Position numbers and translations under genes: made by a program
Shown here: positions 54,148 to 61,655 of the stretch, in pieces
Layout of the letters: each line of letters starts with the position of its first letter
Numbering within the stretch: the stretch's first letter is position 1
Source: Larkinella sp049445795
GTDB lineage: Bacteria > Bacteroidota > Bacteroidia > Cytophagales > Spirosomataceae
NCBI RefSeq assembly: GCF_049445795.1
Contig: NZ_JBMSDT010000019.1
Coordinates: 1-64,000, forward strand
DNA: 64,000 nt
Direction: 5' to 3'
Notes under the pieces: model-generated
What the model saw: the letters and a program-made list of their open reading frames with translations, nothing else
What the model was told of the DNA's origin: nothing
Databases searched by the model: none

Positions 54148-55604
54148 GCAGAATGTGGGTCTGGTAAAAGGACCGTAACGTTCGTTCCTTTCTTCGGTTT
54201 TGACGTAATCTTCAGTTCGCCGTTCAACAAACGGGCCCGGGTATGCATATTTTCCAATCCATTAATGGTTGGTATGCCCCGGTCGGCTCGGGTAACAGCC
54301 TTGACCTGAAATCCTTTGCCATCGTCGTCGATTGTCAGCTTAATTTTACCGTTCTTCCGCTGCCATCGAAGCCGGATCTGCCCGGCTTCGGCGTGTTTGA
54401 CGGCATTGTTCAGGGCTTCCTGCGCAATGCGGTACAGCCCAATTTCGATGGCAGGGCTAAGCCTTCTTTCGTCCGGCTCTCCGTCAAAGATAACCGCCAG
54501 CCCGGACGAACGGGCGGTTTGCTCGGCTAAAAATTGCAAAGCCGCCACCAGCCCAAAGTCGCTCAGCACCGACGGCATCAGGTTATGTGAGGTCTGACGC
54601 GTGGTCTGGATCACGTCGTAAATCAGTTCGCAAAGTTCCTCAAACCGCTGGCGGTGTTTCGGTTCCGGAAACGGAACGACTTTTAACTTCTCGGCGTGAA
54701 GTTTCAAACCGGTCAGCATCTGGCCAATTCCATCGTGCAGTTCACGGGCAAACCGGCGTCGTTCTTCTTCCTGCCCTTCGAGCAAAGCCGCCGAACGCAC
54801 GGTTTCTTCGGTCATTTGCAACTGGTATTTTTCTTCGGTCGCCCACAACAGCTCCCGCTGCGTAATCACCAACTGCCGGTTGGTATTTTCCAGACTGGCA
54901 TTGGCAACGGCCAGATTTTCGTTGGCAGCCCGCAGGGCTTCGTCGGATTCCGTCAGTTTGCGAATGACCTCTTTGGTGTGATTGACCACCGGCCGAAAAA
55001 TCAGCAGCCCTTCGATCAGCAGCGTCAGCAGCGTCGCCAGCGTCAGTGCCCATTCGATTTGCTCGAGTGATTCAATTCGCTCAATACTTTCGTAGTCGAA
55101 CTGAAACACGATGGCGTTCATCTGCTCCAGAAACAGCGGCTCGGCCCGTAAAACCGTTTGTAAGGCGGCTTGTCGTTGTTCCGGCGTCGCCCGCGCGTCA
55201 TTGATTTGCACCAAGCTCCGGTACATCGACTGAAAAACCGGCTCCAACTGGCTAAACATGCGGTCGATCTGTCGGCTTTTCCGAACGGCATACTGTTTTT
55301 CCATGCGCAGCAAGCCATTCCGAAGCTGAATCTGGCTCTGGCTCCAGGTGTCGAGCAAGGCCGCAAACGAAGCCGTATCGGCCGTCGGTAGGCCGGTTGT
55401 CCGGAGCAGCGCCAGTTTGGTCAGCCGCTGACTCAGCATCCGTTGCCGCCCGGCCACGTTTACCACCCGGCTATCGTCATAATGATCGCTCAAGGTGCGC
55501 CGAATGAACAGCAGGCCACTCAGCGACAGCACGGCGATGACCGTGAGCGCCAGCACATAAAACCGGGTTAACCGCCGGGCAACTTGCTGATCGAGTTGAC
55601 TCAT
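54144..55604 (-). CDS. NarX-like sensor histidine kinase with PilJ/NIT-type sensor
   Basis: The 486-residue protein has two membrane helices (about 14-34 and 185-205) around a helical periplasmic domain. The domain begins with SRVVNVAGRQRMLSQRLTKL (residues about 45-64), the PilJ-type P-box-like motif that binds nitrate in NarX. The cytoplasmic part is a coiled coil (about 225-270) and a HisKA_3 kinase with His near 292 in ARELHDGIGQML and an ATPase with YRIAQEALNNAVKHAEAG. Members pair with NarL-type regulators. It is followed by the regulator with a 4-base overlap, and it lies 10 bases after nirD. Confidence 0.88.
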   Translation of the reverse strand: MSQLDQQVARRLTRFYVLALTVIAVLSLSGLLFIRRTLSDHYDDSRVVNVAGRQRMLSQRLTKLALLRTTGLPTADTASFAALLDTWSQSQIQLRNGLLRMEKQYAVRKSRQIDRMFSQLEPVFQSMYRSLVQINDARATPEQRQAALQTVLRAEPLFLEQMNAIVFQFDYESIERIESLEQIEWALTLATLLTLLIEGLLIFRPVVNHTKEVIRKLTESDEALRAANENLAVANASLENTNRQLVITQRELLWATEEKYQLQMTEETVRSAALLEGQEEERRRFARELHDGIGQMLTGLKLHAEKLKVVPFPEPKHRQRFEELCELIYDVIQTTRQTSHNLMPSVLSDFGLVAALQFLAEQTARSSGLAVIFDGEPDERRLSPAIEIGLYRIAQEALNNAVKHAEAGQIRLRWQRKNGKIKLTIDDDGKGFQVKAVTRADRGIPTINGLENMHTRARLLNGELKITSKPKKGTNVTVLLPDPHSA

Positions 55605-55613
55605 GCTACGGGA

Positions 55614-55967
55614 TTAAACCCCAATATAAACGATTCCGTCGGTTATTCTGACCGGGAACGTCGCAATTTGGTAGCCGTCGTCGTTCAGGCACTGGCCGCT
55701 CCGGAGCGAAAAGGTCTTCTTGTGGAACGGGCAGGCCACCTTCGGCTCGTCGCCTTGGCTCCCGATCATCCCCCGCGAGAGGGCCATCTGCCGGCGGTGC
55801 GGGCATTCGTTGTCGGTGGCGTACCACTCGCCCCGGCGGGCAAAGTTGTAAATGGCAATCTGGTGGCCGTTGAGCAGCACACACGCTCCGCCATCTTCCG
55901 GAACATCCTTGACCCGGCAGGCTGCGTGCCAGGTCATTTCTTCTTTTTCAGCAACTAAAGCTTCCAT
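55614..55967 (-). CDS. nirD: Nitrite reductase (NADH) small subunit NirD
   Basis: The 117-residue protein is a Rieske-type NirD. It has the complete cluster motifs CPHRRQ and CPFHKKTF, with WYATDNECPHRRQMALSRG and FSLRSGQCLNDDGYQIATFP. It works with NirB in reducing nitrite to ammonium. It lies downstream of nirB, with a REP-like element of about 130 bases between them. It is followed at once by the NarX-like kinase. Confidence 0.92.
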   Translation of the reverse strand: MEALVAEKEEMTWHAACRVKDVPEDGGACVLLNGHQIAIYNFARRGEWYATDNECPHRRQMALSRGMIGSQGDEPKVACPFHKKTFSLRSGQCLNDDGYQIATFPVRITDGIVYIGV

Positions 55968-55973
55968 TGTAGA

Positions 55974-56115
55974 GTACCCACGGACTGAAGTCCGTGTTTT
56001 TAAAGTGTTTCAATCCAGATGATTATATCAACTCACACATACGTTATTCGTGTTTCGTGAGTTTATTTTAGCTGTCTGATTATTCTAACTCACACGGACT
56101 AAAGTCCGTGGATAC
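55974..56115. repeat. REP-like palindromic element between nirB and nirD
   Basis: Two copies of the near-palindrome CCACGGACTNNAGTCCGTG lie in inverted order (55977-55996 and 56093-56111), flanking about 95 bases that contain AACTCACACATACG and TTTCGTGAGTTT. Read on the - strand, the inner part AGCTAAAATAAACTCACGAAAC matches the element at 61557-61647 (AGCTAATACAAACTCACGAAAC). That makes it a dispersed family resembling REP/BIME units moved by REP-associated transposases. No such transposase is in the window. Confidence 0.8.
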
Positions 56116-58636
56116 TAGTAGACCACTCTTTGGCCCGTATTTGACCGCGCATGGTTTCAAAGGCTACGGTGGGGTCTTTCTGCTCGGGGACGTTGACGAA
56201 GTGGGCAAACCGCTTGCGGAGTTCGGGACTGTCGACCACCTCTTTCCATTCGCACTTGAACGTATCGACCAGCAGTTGCATTTCGCGCTCCAGGTCGTCG
56301 GCAATGCCCAGTACGTCATCCACCACAACGGCTTTCAAATACGTCAACCCGCCTTCCAGTTTGTTGAGCCAGGTGGCCGTGCGGGTCAGCGGATCGGCGG
56401 TTTTGATGTAAAACATCAGGAAGCGGTCGATGTAGCGAATACAGGTTTCTTTGTCGAGGTCCGACGCCAGCAGTTGGGCGTGTTGCGGTTTGGAGCCGCC
56501 GTTGCCGCCCACGTAGAGGTTCCAGCCTTTTTCGGTGGCAATGATGCCGAAATCCTTGCTCTGGGCTTCGGCGCATTCGCGGATGCAACCCGACACGCCC
56601 GACTTGATTTTGTGCGGAGACCGAACGCCCTTGTAACGCTCCTCGACTTCAATAGCGAACGACACCGAGTCCTGGACGCCAAACCGGCACCAGGTGCTGC
56701 CCACGCAGCTTTTGACCGTTCGCAATGATTTGCCGTACGCATGACCGCTCTCAAAACCGGCGTCGATCAGTTCTTCCCAGATCAGCGGCAAATCGCCCAC
56801 GTGCGCGCCGAAAAGGTCGATGCGCTGCCCGCCCGTGATTTTGGTGTACAGCCCGTATTTTTTCGCCACCTGACCAATCACGATCAGCTTGTCGGGCGTG
56901 ATTTCTCCCCCCGGAATGCGCGGTACGACCGAGTAGGTGCCGCCTTTCTGGATGTTCGCTAAAAACCGGTCGTTCGAGTCCTGGATGGTCGCCCGGCCCT
57001 GTTCCAGAATGTTTTCGTTCCACAAACTCGCCAGAATCGACGCCACCGCCGGTTTACACACCTCGCAGCCGTCGCCTTTGCCGAATTTATCAAGCACGTC
57101 GTTGAAGGTTTTCAGGCCGTTTATTTTAATCAAATCAAGTATTTCCTGACGGGTGTAATCGAGGTGTTCGCAGAGGACGTTCCGGATGTAGTGCCCTTTC
57201 TGCTTCAGAACCCCCTGAATCAAGTCTTTGACCAACGGCGTACAACCCCCGCAACCCGTGCAGGCTTTGGTGTTTTTCTTGAGTGCGTCGATGCTGGTGT
57301 GGCCGTTTTCGCCGATTTCGTGGCAGAGCTGGGCTTTCGTGATCGCTTCGCAGGAACAGATCAGCGCGTCGTCGGGCAGACCCATTACTCCGGCGCCCGC
57401 TTCTTCACCCCCGCGCGAGCCTAAGATCAGGTCTTCGGGGTCGGGCGGCAATACGGTTTTGTTCTTGCAGGTTTGCAGCAGCATGTTGTACTGCTCGGCA
57501 TCGCCCACCAGAATTCCGCCCAGCAGGGTTTTGCCGTCCGGCGCGAGGTTGATGCGTTTGTAAACGCCCTTGGCCTTGTTTTCGTAGACAATCGTTCGCC
57601 CGTTCGGTTCGCTCACGAACGGATCGCCGAAGCTGCCCACGTCGGTGCCGATCAGCTTGAGCTTGGTCGACATGTCGTACGGCTTAAATTCCTTCTCCTC
57701 GCCCAGTAGCCGTGAGGCCACCACCTCGGCCATCTCGTAGCCCGGCGCGACCAGCCCGTAAATTAGGTGGTGAACCACGGCGCACTCGCCAATAGCAAAA
57801 ACCGCCGGATCCGAAGTTTGCAGGAAATTGTCGACCACGATGCCCCCGCGTGGGTGGGTGTCCAGCCCGGCGGCTTTCGCTAGTTCGTCGCGGGGCCGAA
57901 TCCCGGCCGAAATAATCAGCATATCGACCTCCAGCGCGCTGCCGTCAGCAAACTGAATGCCCCGGATCGTGTCGTCGCCGGTAATCTGCTGCGTGTTTTT
58001 CGAAAGGTGAATGCGCAGGCCCAGCGATTCGAGCTGCCGTTGCAACATTCCGGAACCGGCCTCATCAATCTGGCGGGGCATCAACCGGGGCGCAAATTCA
58101 ATGACGTGGGCTTCTTCCAACCCCAGATCCAACAGGGCTTTGGCGGCTTCCAGACCGAGCAAACCGCCCCCCATCACGGCCCCTTTACGCGCCCGACGCG
58201 CGTACGACTGGATGAGGTCCAGGTCTTCGATGGTGCGGTAAACGAACACCCCGTCTTTTTCGACCCCGGCCACGGGCGGCACGAACGCCCCGGAACCCGT
58301 TGCCAGAATCAGATAGTCATACGGCACTACGACGCCGTGGTGCGAACGGACTTCCCGGCGCTCGCGGTCGATGTCCACCACGGGATCGGTCAGGAAGAGC
58401 CGGATGTTGTTTTCGGCGTACCAGCTTTCGGGGGCCAGCGTGAGTTCATCGGCGGTTTTGCCCGCAAAATAAGCACTCAAATGCACCCGGTCGTAGGCCA
58501 CGCGCGGTTCTTCCCCAAAAACCGTCAGCGAAAACCGGGAACCGTTTTTTTGTTTGGCTACTAATTTCTCACAGAATTTGTAGCCGACCATGCCGTTGCC
58601 AATCACAACGACCCGTTGCGTTTTGCTTGTGTTCAT
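56099..58636 (-). CDS. nirB: Nitrite reductase (NADH) large subunit NirB
   Basis: The 845-residue protein has all NirB parts in order: an FAD/NAD(P) reductase (VVVIGNGMVGYKFCEKLV, FAIGECAVVHHLIYGL); a BFD-like [2Fe-2S] domain (ALICSCEAITKAQLCHEI, KACTGCGGCTPLV); nitrite/sulfite reductase ferredoxin half (GGTYSVVPRIPGGEITPDKL); and the siroheme/[4Fe-4S] cysteines in VKSCVGSTWCRFG (about 640) and SGCIRECAEAQSKD (about 680). It reduces nitrite to ammonium in the cytoplasm. Its stop overlaps the edge of the REP-like element. It is divergent from cobA across a 278-base regulatory gap. Confidence 0.97.
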   Translation of the reverse strand: MNTSKTQRVVVIGNGMVGYKFCEKLVAKQKNGSRFSLTVFGEEPRVAYDRVHLSAYFAGKTADELTLAPESWYAENNIRLFLTDPVVDIDRERREVRSHHGVVVPYDYLILATGSGAFVPPVAGVEKDGVFVYRTIEDLDLIQSYARRARKGAVMGGGLLGLEAAKALLDLGLEEAHVIEFAPRLMPRQIDEAGSGMLQRQLESLGLRIHLSKNTQQITGDDTIRGIQFADGSALEVDMLIISAGIRPRDELAKAAGLDTHPRGGIVVDNFLQTSDPAVFAIGECAVVHHLIYGLVAPGYEMAEVVASRLLGEEKEFKPYDMSTKLKLIGTDVGSFGDPFVSEPNGRTIVYENKAKGVYKRINLAPDGKTLLGGILVGDAEQYNMLLQTCKNKTVLPPDPEDLILGSRGGEEAGAGVMGLPDDALICSCEAITKAQLCHEIGENGHTSIDALKKNTKACTGCGGCTPLVKDLIQGVLKQKGHYIRNVLCEHLDYTRQEILDLIKINGLKTFNDVLDKFGKGDGCEVCKPAVASILASLWNENILEQGRATIQDSNDRFLANIQKGGTYSVVPRIPGGEITPDKLIVIGQVAKKYGLYTKITGGQRIDLFGAHVGDLPLIWEELIDAGFESGHAYGKSLRTVKSCVGSTWCRFGVQDSVSFAIEVEERYKGVRSPHKIKSGVSGCIRECAEAQSKDFGIIATEKGWNLYVGGNGGSKPQHAQLLASDLDKETCIRYIDRFLMFYIKTADPLTRTATWLNKLEGGLTYLKAVVVDDVLGIADDLEREMQLLVDTFKCEWKEVVDSPELRKRFAHFVNVPEQKDPTVAFETMRGQIRAKEWSTSIHGL

Positions 58637-58680
58637 AGTTATTAGTAACTATAGTAATAAAACAAACCCGTTTATTTTTT

Positions 58681-58723
58681 GTACTATTTTAGTAAAATCC
58701 CCCAATTGTCGCTAAAATAGTAC
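58681..58723. promoter_or_regulatory. 12-bp inverted repeat in the nirB-cobA regulatory gap
   Basis: GTACTATTTTAG (58681-58692) and its exact reverse complement CTAAAATAGTAC (58712-58723) are separated by 19 bases. It lies 45 bases upstream of the nirB start, which suits a dimer-binding operator or a leader hairpin. A second short inverted repeat (ATAGTTA-TTAG-TAACTAT) overlaps the nirB start codon. Confidence 0.5.
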
Positions 58724-58847
58724 GGTTCAAATTTAAACTGATTTTTTTCAAATTCCTACTTTTTTATTTGGTAATGTATAAATTTTAATCCTATTTTTAT
58801 TGAAAACACTTGTTTTTCAAAATTTCATCCCTAATTTTGAGCCAATA

Positions 58848-58865
58848 ATTTGATAGCTATCAAAT
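58848..58865. promoter_or_regulatory. FNR/NNR-box-like palindrome upstream of cobA
   Basis: ATTTGATAGCTATCAAAT is a perfect 18-bp palindrome containing TTGAT-N4-ATCAA, the FNR-type consensus. Its centre is 58 bases before the cobA start. A second perfect palindrome TACTATTAATAGTA (58865-58878) abuts it. The position would suit activation of the cobA promoter by a Crp/Fnr-family regulator, for which no gene is in the window. Confidence 0.6.
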
Positions 58866-58914
58866 ACTATTAATAGTACATTTTAACTATAAGGCATCTT
58901 AAATTCCAAAAGCG

Positions 58915-59673
58915 ATGAAGCCAAAGCTTACACTCGTGGGGGCGGGTCCCGGCGACGGCGAATTGATCACCTTAAAAGGGATCAGGGCGCTTCAACAGGC
59001 CGACGTCGTTTTGTACGACGATCTGGCCAACGACTCCCTGCTGGACTTTGCGCCGAAGCACGCCCTGAAGACCTACGTGGGCAAGCGGGCTGGCCGGGCG
59101 TCGTTTTCGCAGGCCGAAATCAACGACCTGATTGTGCGGCTCGCGCAGGAACACGGGCACGTGGTCCGGCTGAAAGGGGGCGATTCGTACGTATTCGGAC
59201 GCGGGTACGAGGAATACGAACACGTCCGCCAGTACGGGATTGCGTGCGAGGTGGTGCCGGGCGTATCGAGTTGCATTGCCGTTCCGGCGTCGCAGGGCAT
59301 TCCGGTGACCGCGCGCGGGGTGAGCGAAAGCTTCTGGGTGATCACCGGCACGACGCGCCACGGCGAACTGTCCGACGATCTGCGGCTAGCGGTTCAATCA
59401 AAAGCGACAGTTGTGGTCTTGATGGGCATGAGCAAGCTGGCCGAAATCTGCGCGCTGTACGGGCAGGCCGGGCGGGGTCATGTGCCGATGGCCGTGGTGC
59501 AAAACGGCACCCGGATCAACGAGCAGTGCGTGGTGGGGCAGGTTTGGAAAATGCCGCAGTTGGTGGCAGAGCAGGGCGTGGGGGCGCCCGCTGTGCTGGT
59601 CATCGGCGAGGTCGTCACGCTGCATCCGTCGTACCTGGCGGAATGCCTGCGCGGCCTGGCGGTGGCAGAGTAA
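58915..59673 (+). CDS. cobA: Uroporphyrinogen-III C-methyltransferase (SUMT)
   Basis: The 252-residue protein has the SUMT signatures: LTLVGAGPGDGELITLKGIR, ADVVLYDDLAND, VVRLKGGDSYVFGRGYEE, EVVPGVSSCIAVPASQGIPV and VVVLMGMSKLAEIC. It makes precorrin-2, the first step toward siroheme, the cofactor of NirB. It lacks the CysG-type dehydrogenase/ferrochelatase half, so those steps must be encoded elsewhere. Being divergent from nirB matches supply of cofactor under the same conditions. Confidence 0.95.
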   Translation: MKPKLTLVGAGPGDGELITLKGIRALQQADVVLYDDLANDSLLDFAPKHALKTYVGKRAGRASFSQAEINDLIVRLAQEHGHVVRLKGGDSYVFGRGYEEYEHVRQYGIACEVVPGVSSCIAVPASQGIPVTARGVSESFWVITGTTRHGELSDDLRLAVQSKATVVVLMGMSKLAEICALYGQAGRGHVPMAVVQNGTRINEQCVVGQVWKMPQLVAEQGVGAPAVLVIGEVVTLHPSYLAECLRGLAVAE

Positions 59674-59676
59674 GCG

Positions 59677-59770
59677 GTTTAGCGTTTATGGTTTTTAGTT
59701 TATGGTTGGCTGACGCAAGAATCGTTAGCATAGGTCACCAACTATAAACAATAAACTCTAAACCATAAAC
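59677..59770. repeat. Imperfect inverted repeat downstream of cobA
   Basis: An arm GTTTAGCGTTTATGGTTTTT-rich (59677-59709) pairs imperfectly with CCAACTATAAACAATAAACT-rich sequence (59738-59770). The words GTTTATGG and CCATAAAC recur. In make-up it resembles the repeats inside the T6SS operon, with different words. Confidence 0.6.
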
Positions 59771-59773
59771 TAC

Positions 59774-59813
59774 AAAAAAAGCCGATCCGGTGTGGGGGCA
59801 CCTGTGGATCGGC
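59774..59813 (-). terminator. Leftward-oriented terminator-like hairpin
   Basis: GCCGATCC (59781-59788) pairs with GGATCGGC (59806-59813), with extra GGTG/CACC pairs inside. A seven-A run just to the left becomes a T-run after the hairpin on the - strand. There is no T-run on the right. As built, it would end a leftward transcript, yet no - strand gene is seen in 59814-60036. Confidence 0.55.
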
Positions 59814-60036
59814 TAACGGGTTCGTCTATGTAAAACACAAACGGTTCAAAGAAAATGAAAAAAAAGACGTAAAGCAAATCCGCCTTTCTCATCTGCCGGG
59901 AACCGATCACCGCACGGATTTTCGGAGCGCTTCTAAGGGCTGTCTTCTCAAGGGGTTACCAGCTTCGTCGCCCTGACGGGTACCCACTAGTTTTTTGCAC
60001 TGGCCGCTTTCATTTTTCTTTCAACCCACGTATGCC

Positions 60037-61557
60037 ATGAAATTTTACTTCGGGCGGATTGGCTTGCTATGCCTTCTGCTGACCCTTCTCTATACCCAAC
60101 TTCCGGCGCAGGTCTCGCTGGTTGGCCAACTCCGGACGCGAACCGAACTGCGCGACGGCTACAGCAACCTGACGCCCTACGGCAGCCGCCCGGCGGCTTT
60201 TACCTCGCAGCGAACGCGGCTGACCGTCGGGTACAAGTGGAGCCGCATCAACTTCAATGTGGCCGTGCAGGACGTGCGGGTGTGGGGCCAGGATGCGTCA
60301 ACGATCAATGCCGCCGACGGAAACCGGCTGATGGTCCACGAAGCCTGGGCCGAACTTGTGCTGATCAACAGCGCGGATAGTACGCTGAAATTCAAGCCGA
60401 TTCAAAATTTATCGCTCAAGCTGGGGCGGCAGGAACTGGTCTATGATGACGTTCGGCTGCTGGGCAATCTCGACTGGCTCCAGCAGGGCCGCCGGTTCGA
60501 TGCGGCTCTGCTGAAGGCGCAACACCACGGCTGGGCGCTCGACCTGGGCGTTGGCTTCAACCAGAATACCGATGCGTTTGGCGTCGTGGGTACGGGTTAC
60601 ACGCCCGCCAACGCACCGACTTCTGCCCTCTCGACTAAAAACGTGTCGCTGGCGATTCCGGGCGGTTTTCTGCCCACAACCGGGAAAGGCGGGGCGCCGG
60701 TGGTCGCCAATGCCGTCAGCACGAACGGGCAAAACCAGCAGTTCAAGGCGTTCCAGATGGCGTACCTGACCCGGAAGTTTAACAACACCAAATTCTCGGC
60801 CCTACTTTTCAAAGATGACTTTTCGAAATACCGCATCGACTCACTGGGTAGTGTTACTACGGGTTACGTATATGGTCGCCGTTATGACGTTCCGGGTGTG
60901 AATTCCCGGCTGACGTACGGGGCTATGCTCACGGGCCAGCAAGCGGTTTCGGGAATTAAAACCGGCCAGGTGCTGTGGCAGGCTTTTGGGTATCTGCAAA
61001 GCGGCAAAGACCGCGACGGCCTGCGCATCCGGAAGGCGTACCACTACGGCGCGAATGTGACGTTTCAGAAAGGGCCCCTGAGCGTTTCGCCCGGCTACGA
61101 AGTGCTGTCGGGGACTAACGCGGCCACGGCCAAACCGGGTGAAACCGGGCGGTTTGATCCGCTGTACGGCACTCCGCACAAACACTGGGGCTACATGGAT
61201 TACTTCTACGTCGGGACCGGCTCGCCCGTGGGCGGTTTGAAAGACGGTTTTCTGAAATTCAAATACACCGGAAAGCGCCTGACCACCGGCCTGGACGTGC
61301 ACTATTTTGCCCTGGCAGCCACCACCTACAACAAGCTGCCGGATGCATCCGCCGGAGCGGTTTTGCCTGCCAAGCTGGGCATGGAGTACGACTTCATCGC
61401 GGCCTACAGCCTGAACAAATTCACGACGCTGGAAGCGGGCTACGCGCTGATGAAGGGCACCAATACGCTGGAATACACCAAGCAAAGCACGATGAATCAG
61501 AAAGATAAACTCGGGACCTGGGCGTACCTGATGATCAACATCCGCCCGGTTTTCTAG
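60037..61557 (+). CDS. AlgE-like outer-membrane barrel (alginate export family)
   Basis: From MKFYFGRIGLLCLLLTLLYT the protein is 506 residues with a signal peptide ending PAQ. It has barrel strands such as SLVGQLRTRTELRDGYSNLT, LKLGRQELVYDDVRLLGNLD (a hallmark of alginate-export-type proteins), WLQQGRRFDAALLKAQHHG, and a final strand with an aromatic end (YLMINIRPVF). The alginate name is only a family label. Between cobA and narK the likely job is uptake of nitrate, nitrite or another anion through the outer membrane. That is inference from context. Confidence 0.82.
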   Translation: MKFYFGRIGLLCLLLTLLYTQLPAQVSLVGQLRTRTELRDGYSNLTPYGSRPAAFTSQRTRLTVGYKWSRINFNVAVQDVRVWGQDASTINAADGNRLMVHEAWAELVLINSADSTLKFKPIQNLSLKLGRQELVYDDVRLLGNLDWLQQGRRFDAALLKAQHHGWALDLGVGFNQNTDAFGVVGTGYTPANAPTSALSTKNVSLAIPGGFLPTTGKGGAPVVANAVSTNGQNQQFKAFQMAYLTRKFNNTKFSALLFKDDFSKYRIDSLGSVTTGYVYGRRYDVPGVNSRLTYGAMLTGQQAVSGIKTGQVLWQAFGYLQSGKDRDGLRIRKAYHYGANVTFQKGPLSVSPGYEVLSGTNAATAKPGETGRFDPLYGTPHKHWGYMDYFYVGTGSPVGGLKDGFLKFKYTGKRLTTGLDVHYFALAATTYNKLPDASAGAVLPAKLGMEYDFIAAYSLNKFTTLEAGYALMKGTNTLEYTKQSTMNQKDKLGTWAYLMINIRPVF

Positions 61558-61647
61558 TACCCACGGACTTTAGTCCGTGAGAATTGTACAGACCAGATAG
61601 CTAATACAAACTCACGAAACCGCTCACGGACTAAAGTCCGTGGGTAC
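61557..61647. repeat. REP-like palindromic element between the barrel gene and narK
   Basis: A perfect 25-bp inverted repeat (61557-61581 and 61623-61647), with core CCACGGACTTTAGTCCGTG, encloses 41 bases containing AGCTAATACAAACTCACGAAAC. Each arm is itself nearly palindromic. It begins in the stop codon of the barrel gene and ends 8 bases before the narK start, filling the gap. It is the same family as 55974-56115. Confidence 0.85.
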
Positions 61648-61655
61648 TCAAAGAT

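Noticed and set aside
55974..56115. The repeats as a CRISPR array
   Set aside because: There are only two palindromic units per element in inverted order, no regular spacers and no cas genes.
59814..60036. A known riboswitch (for example Moco, cobalamin or SAM) upstream of the barrel gene
   Set aside because: Several short stems can be drawn, but none of the conserved cores of these classes could be recognised.
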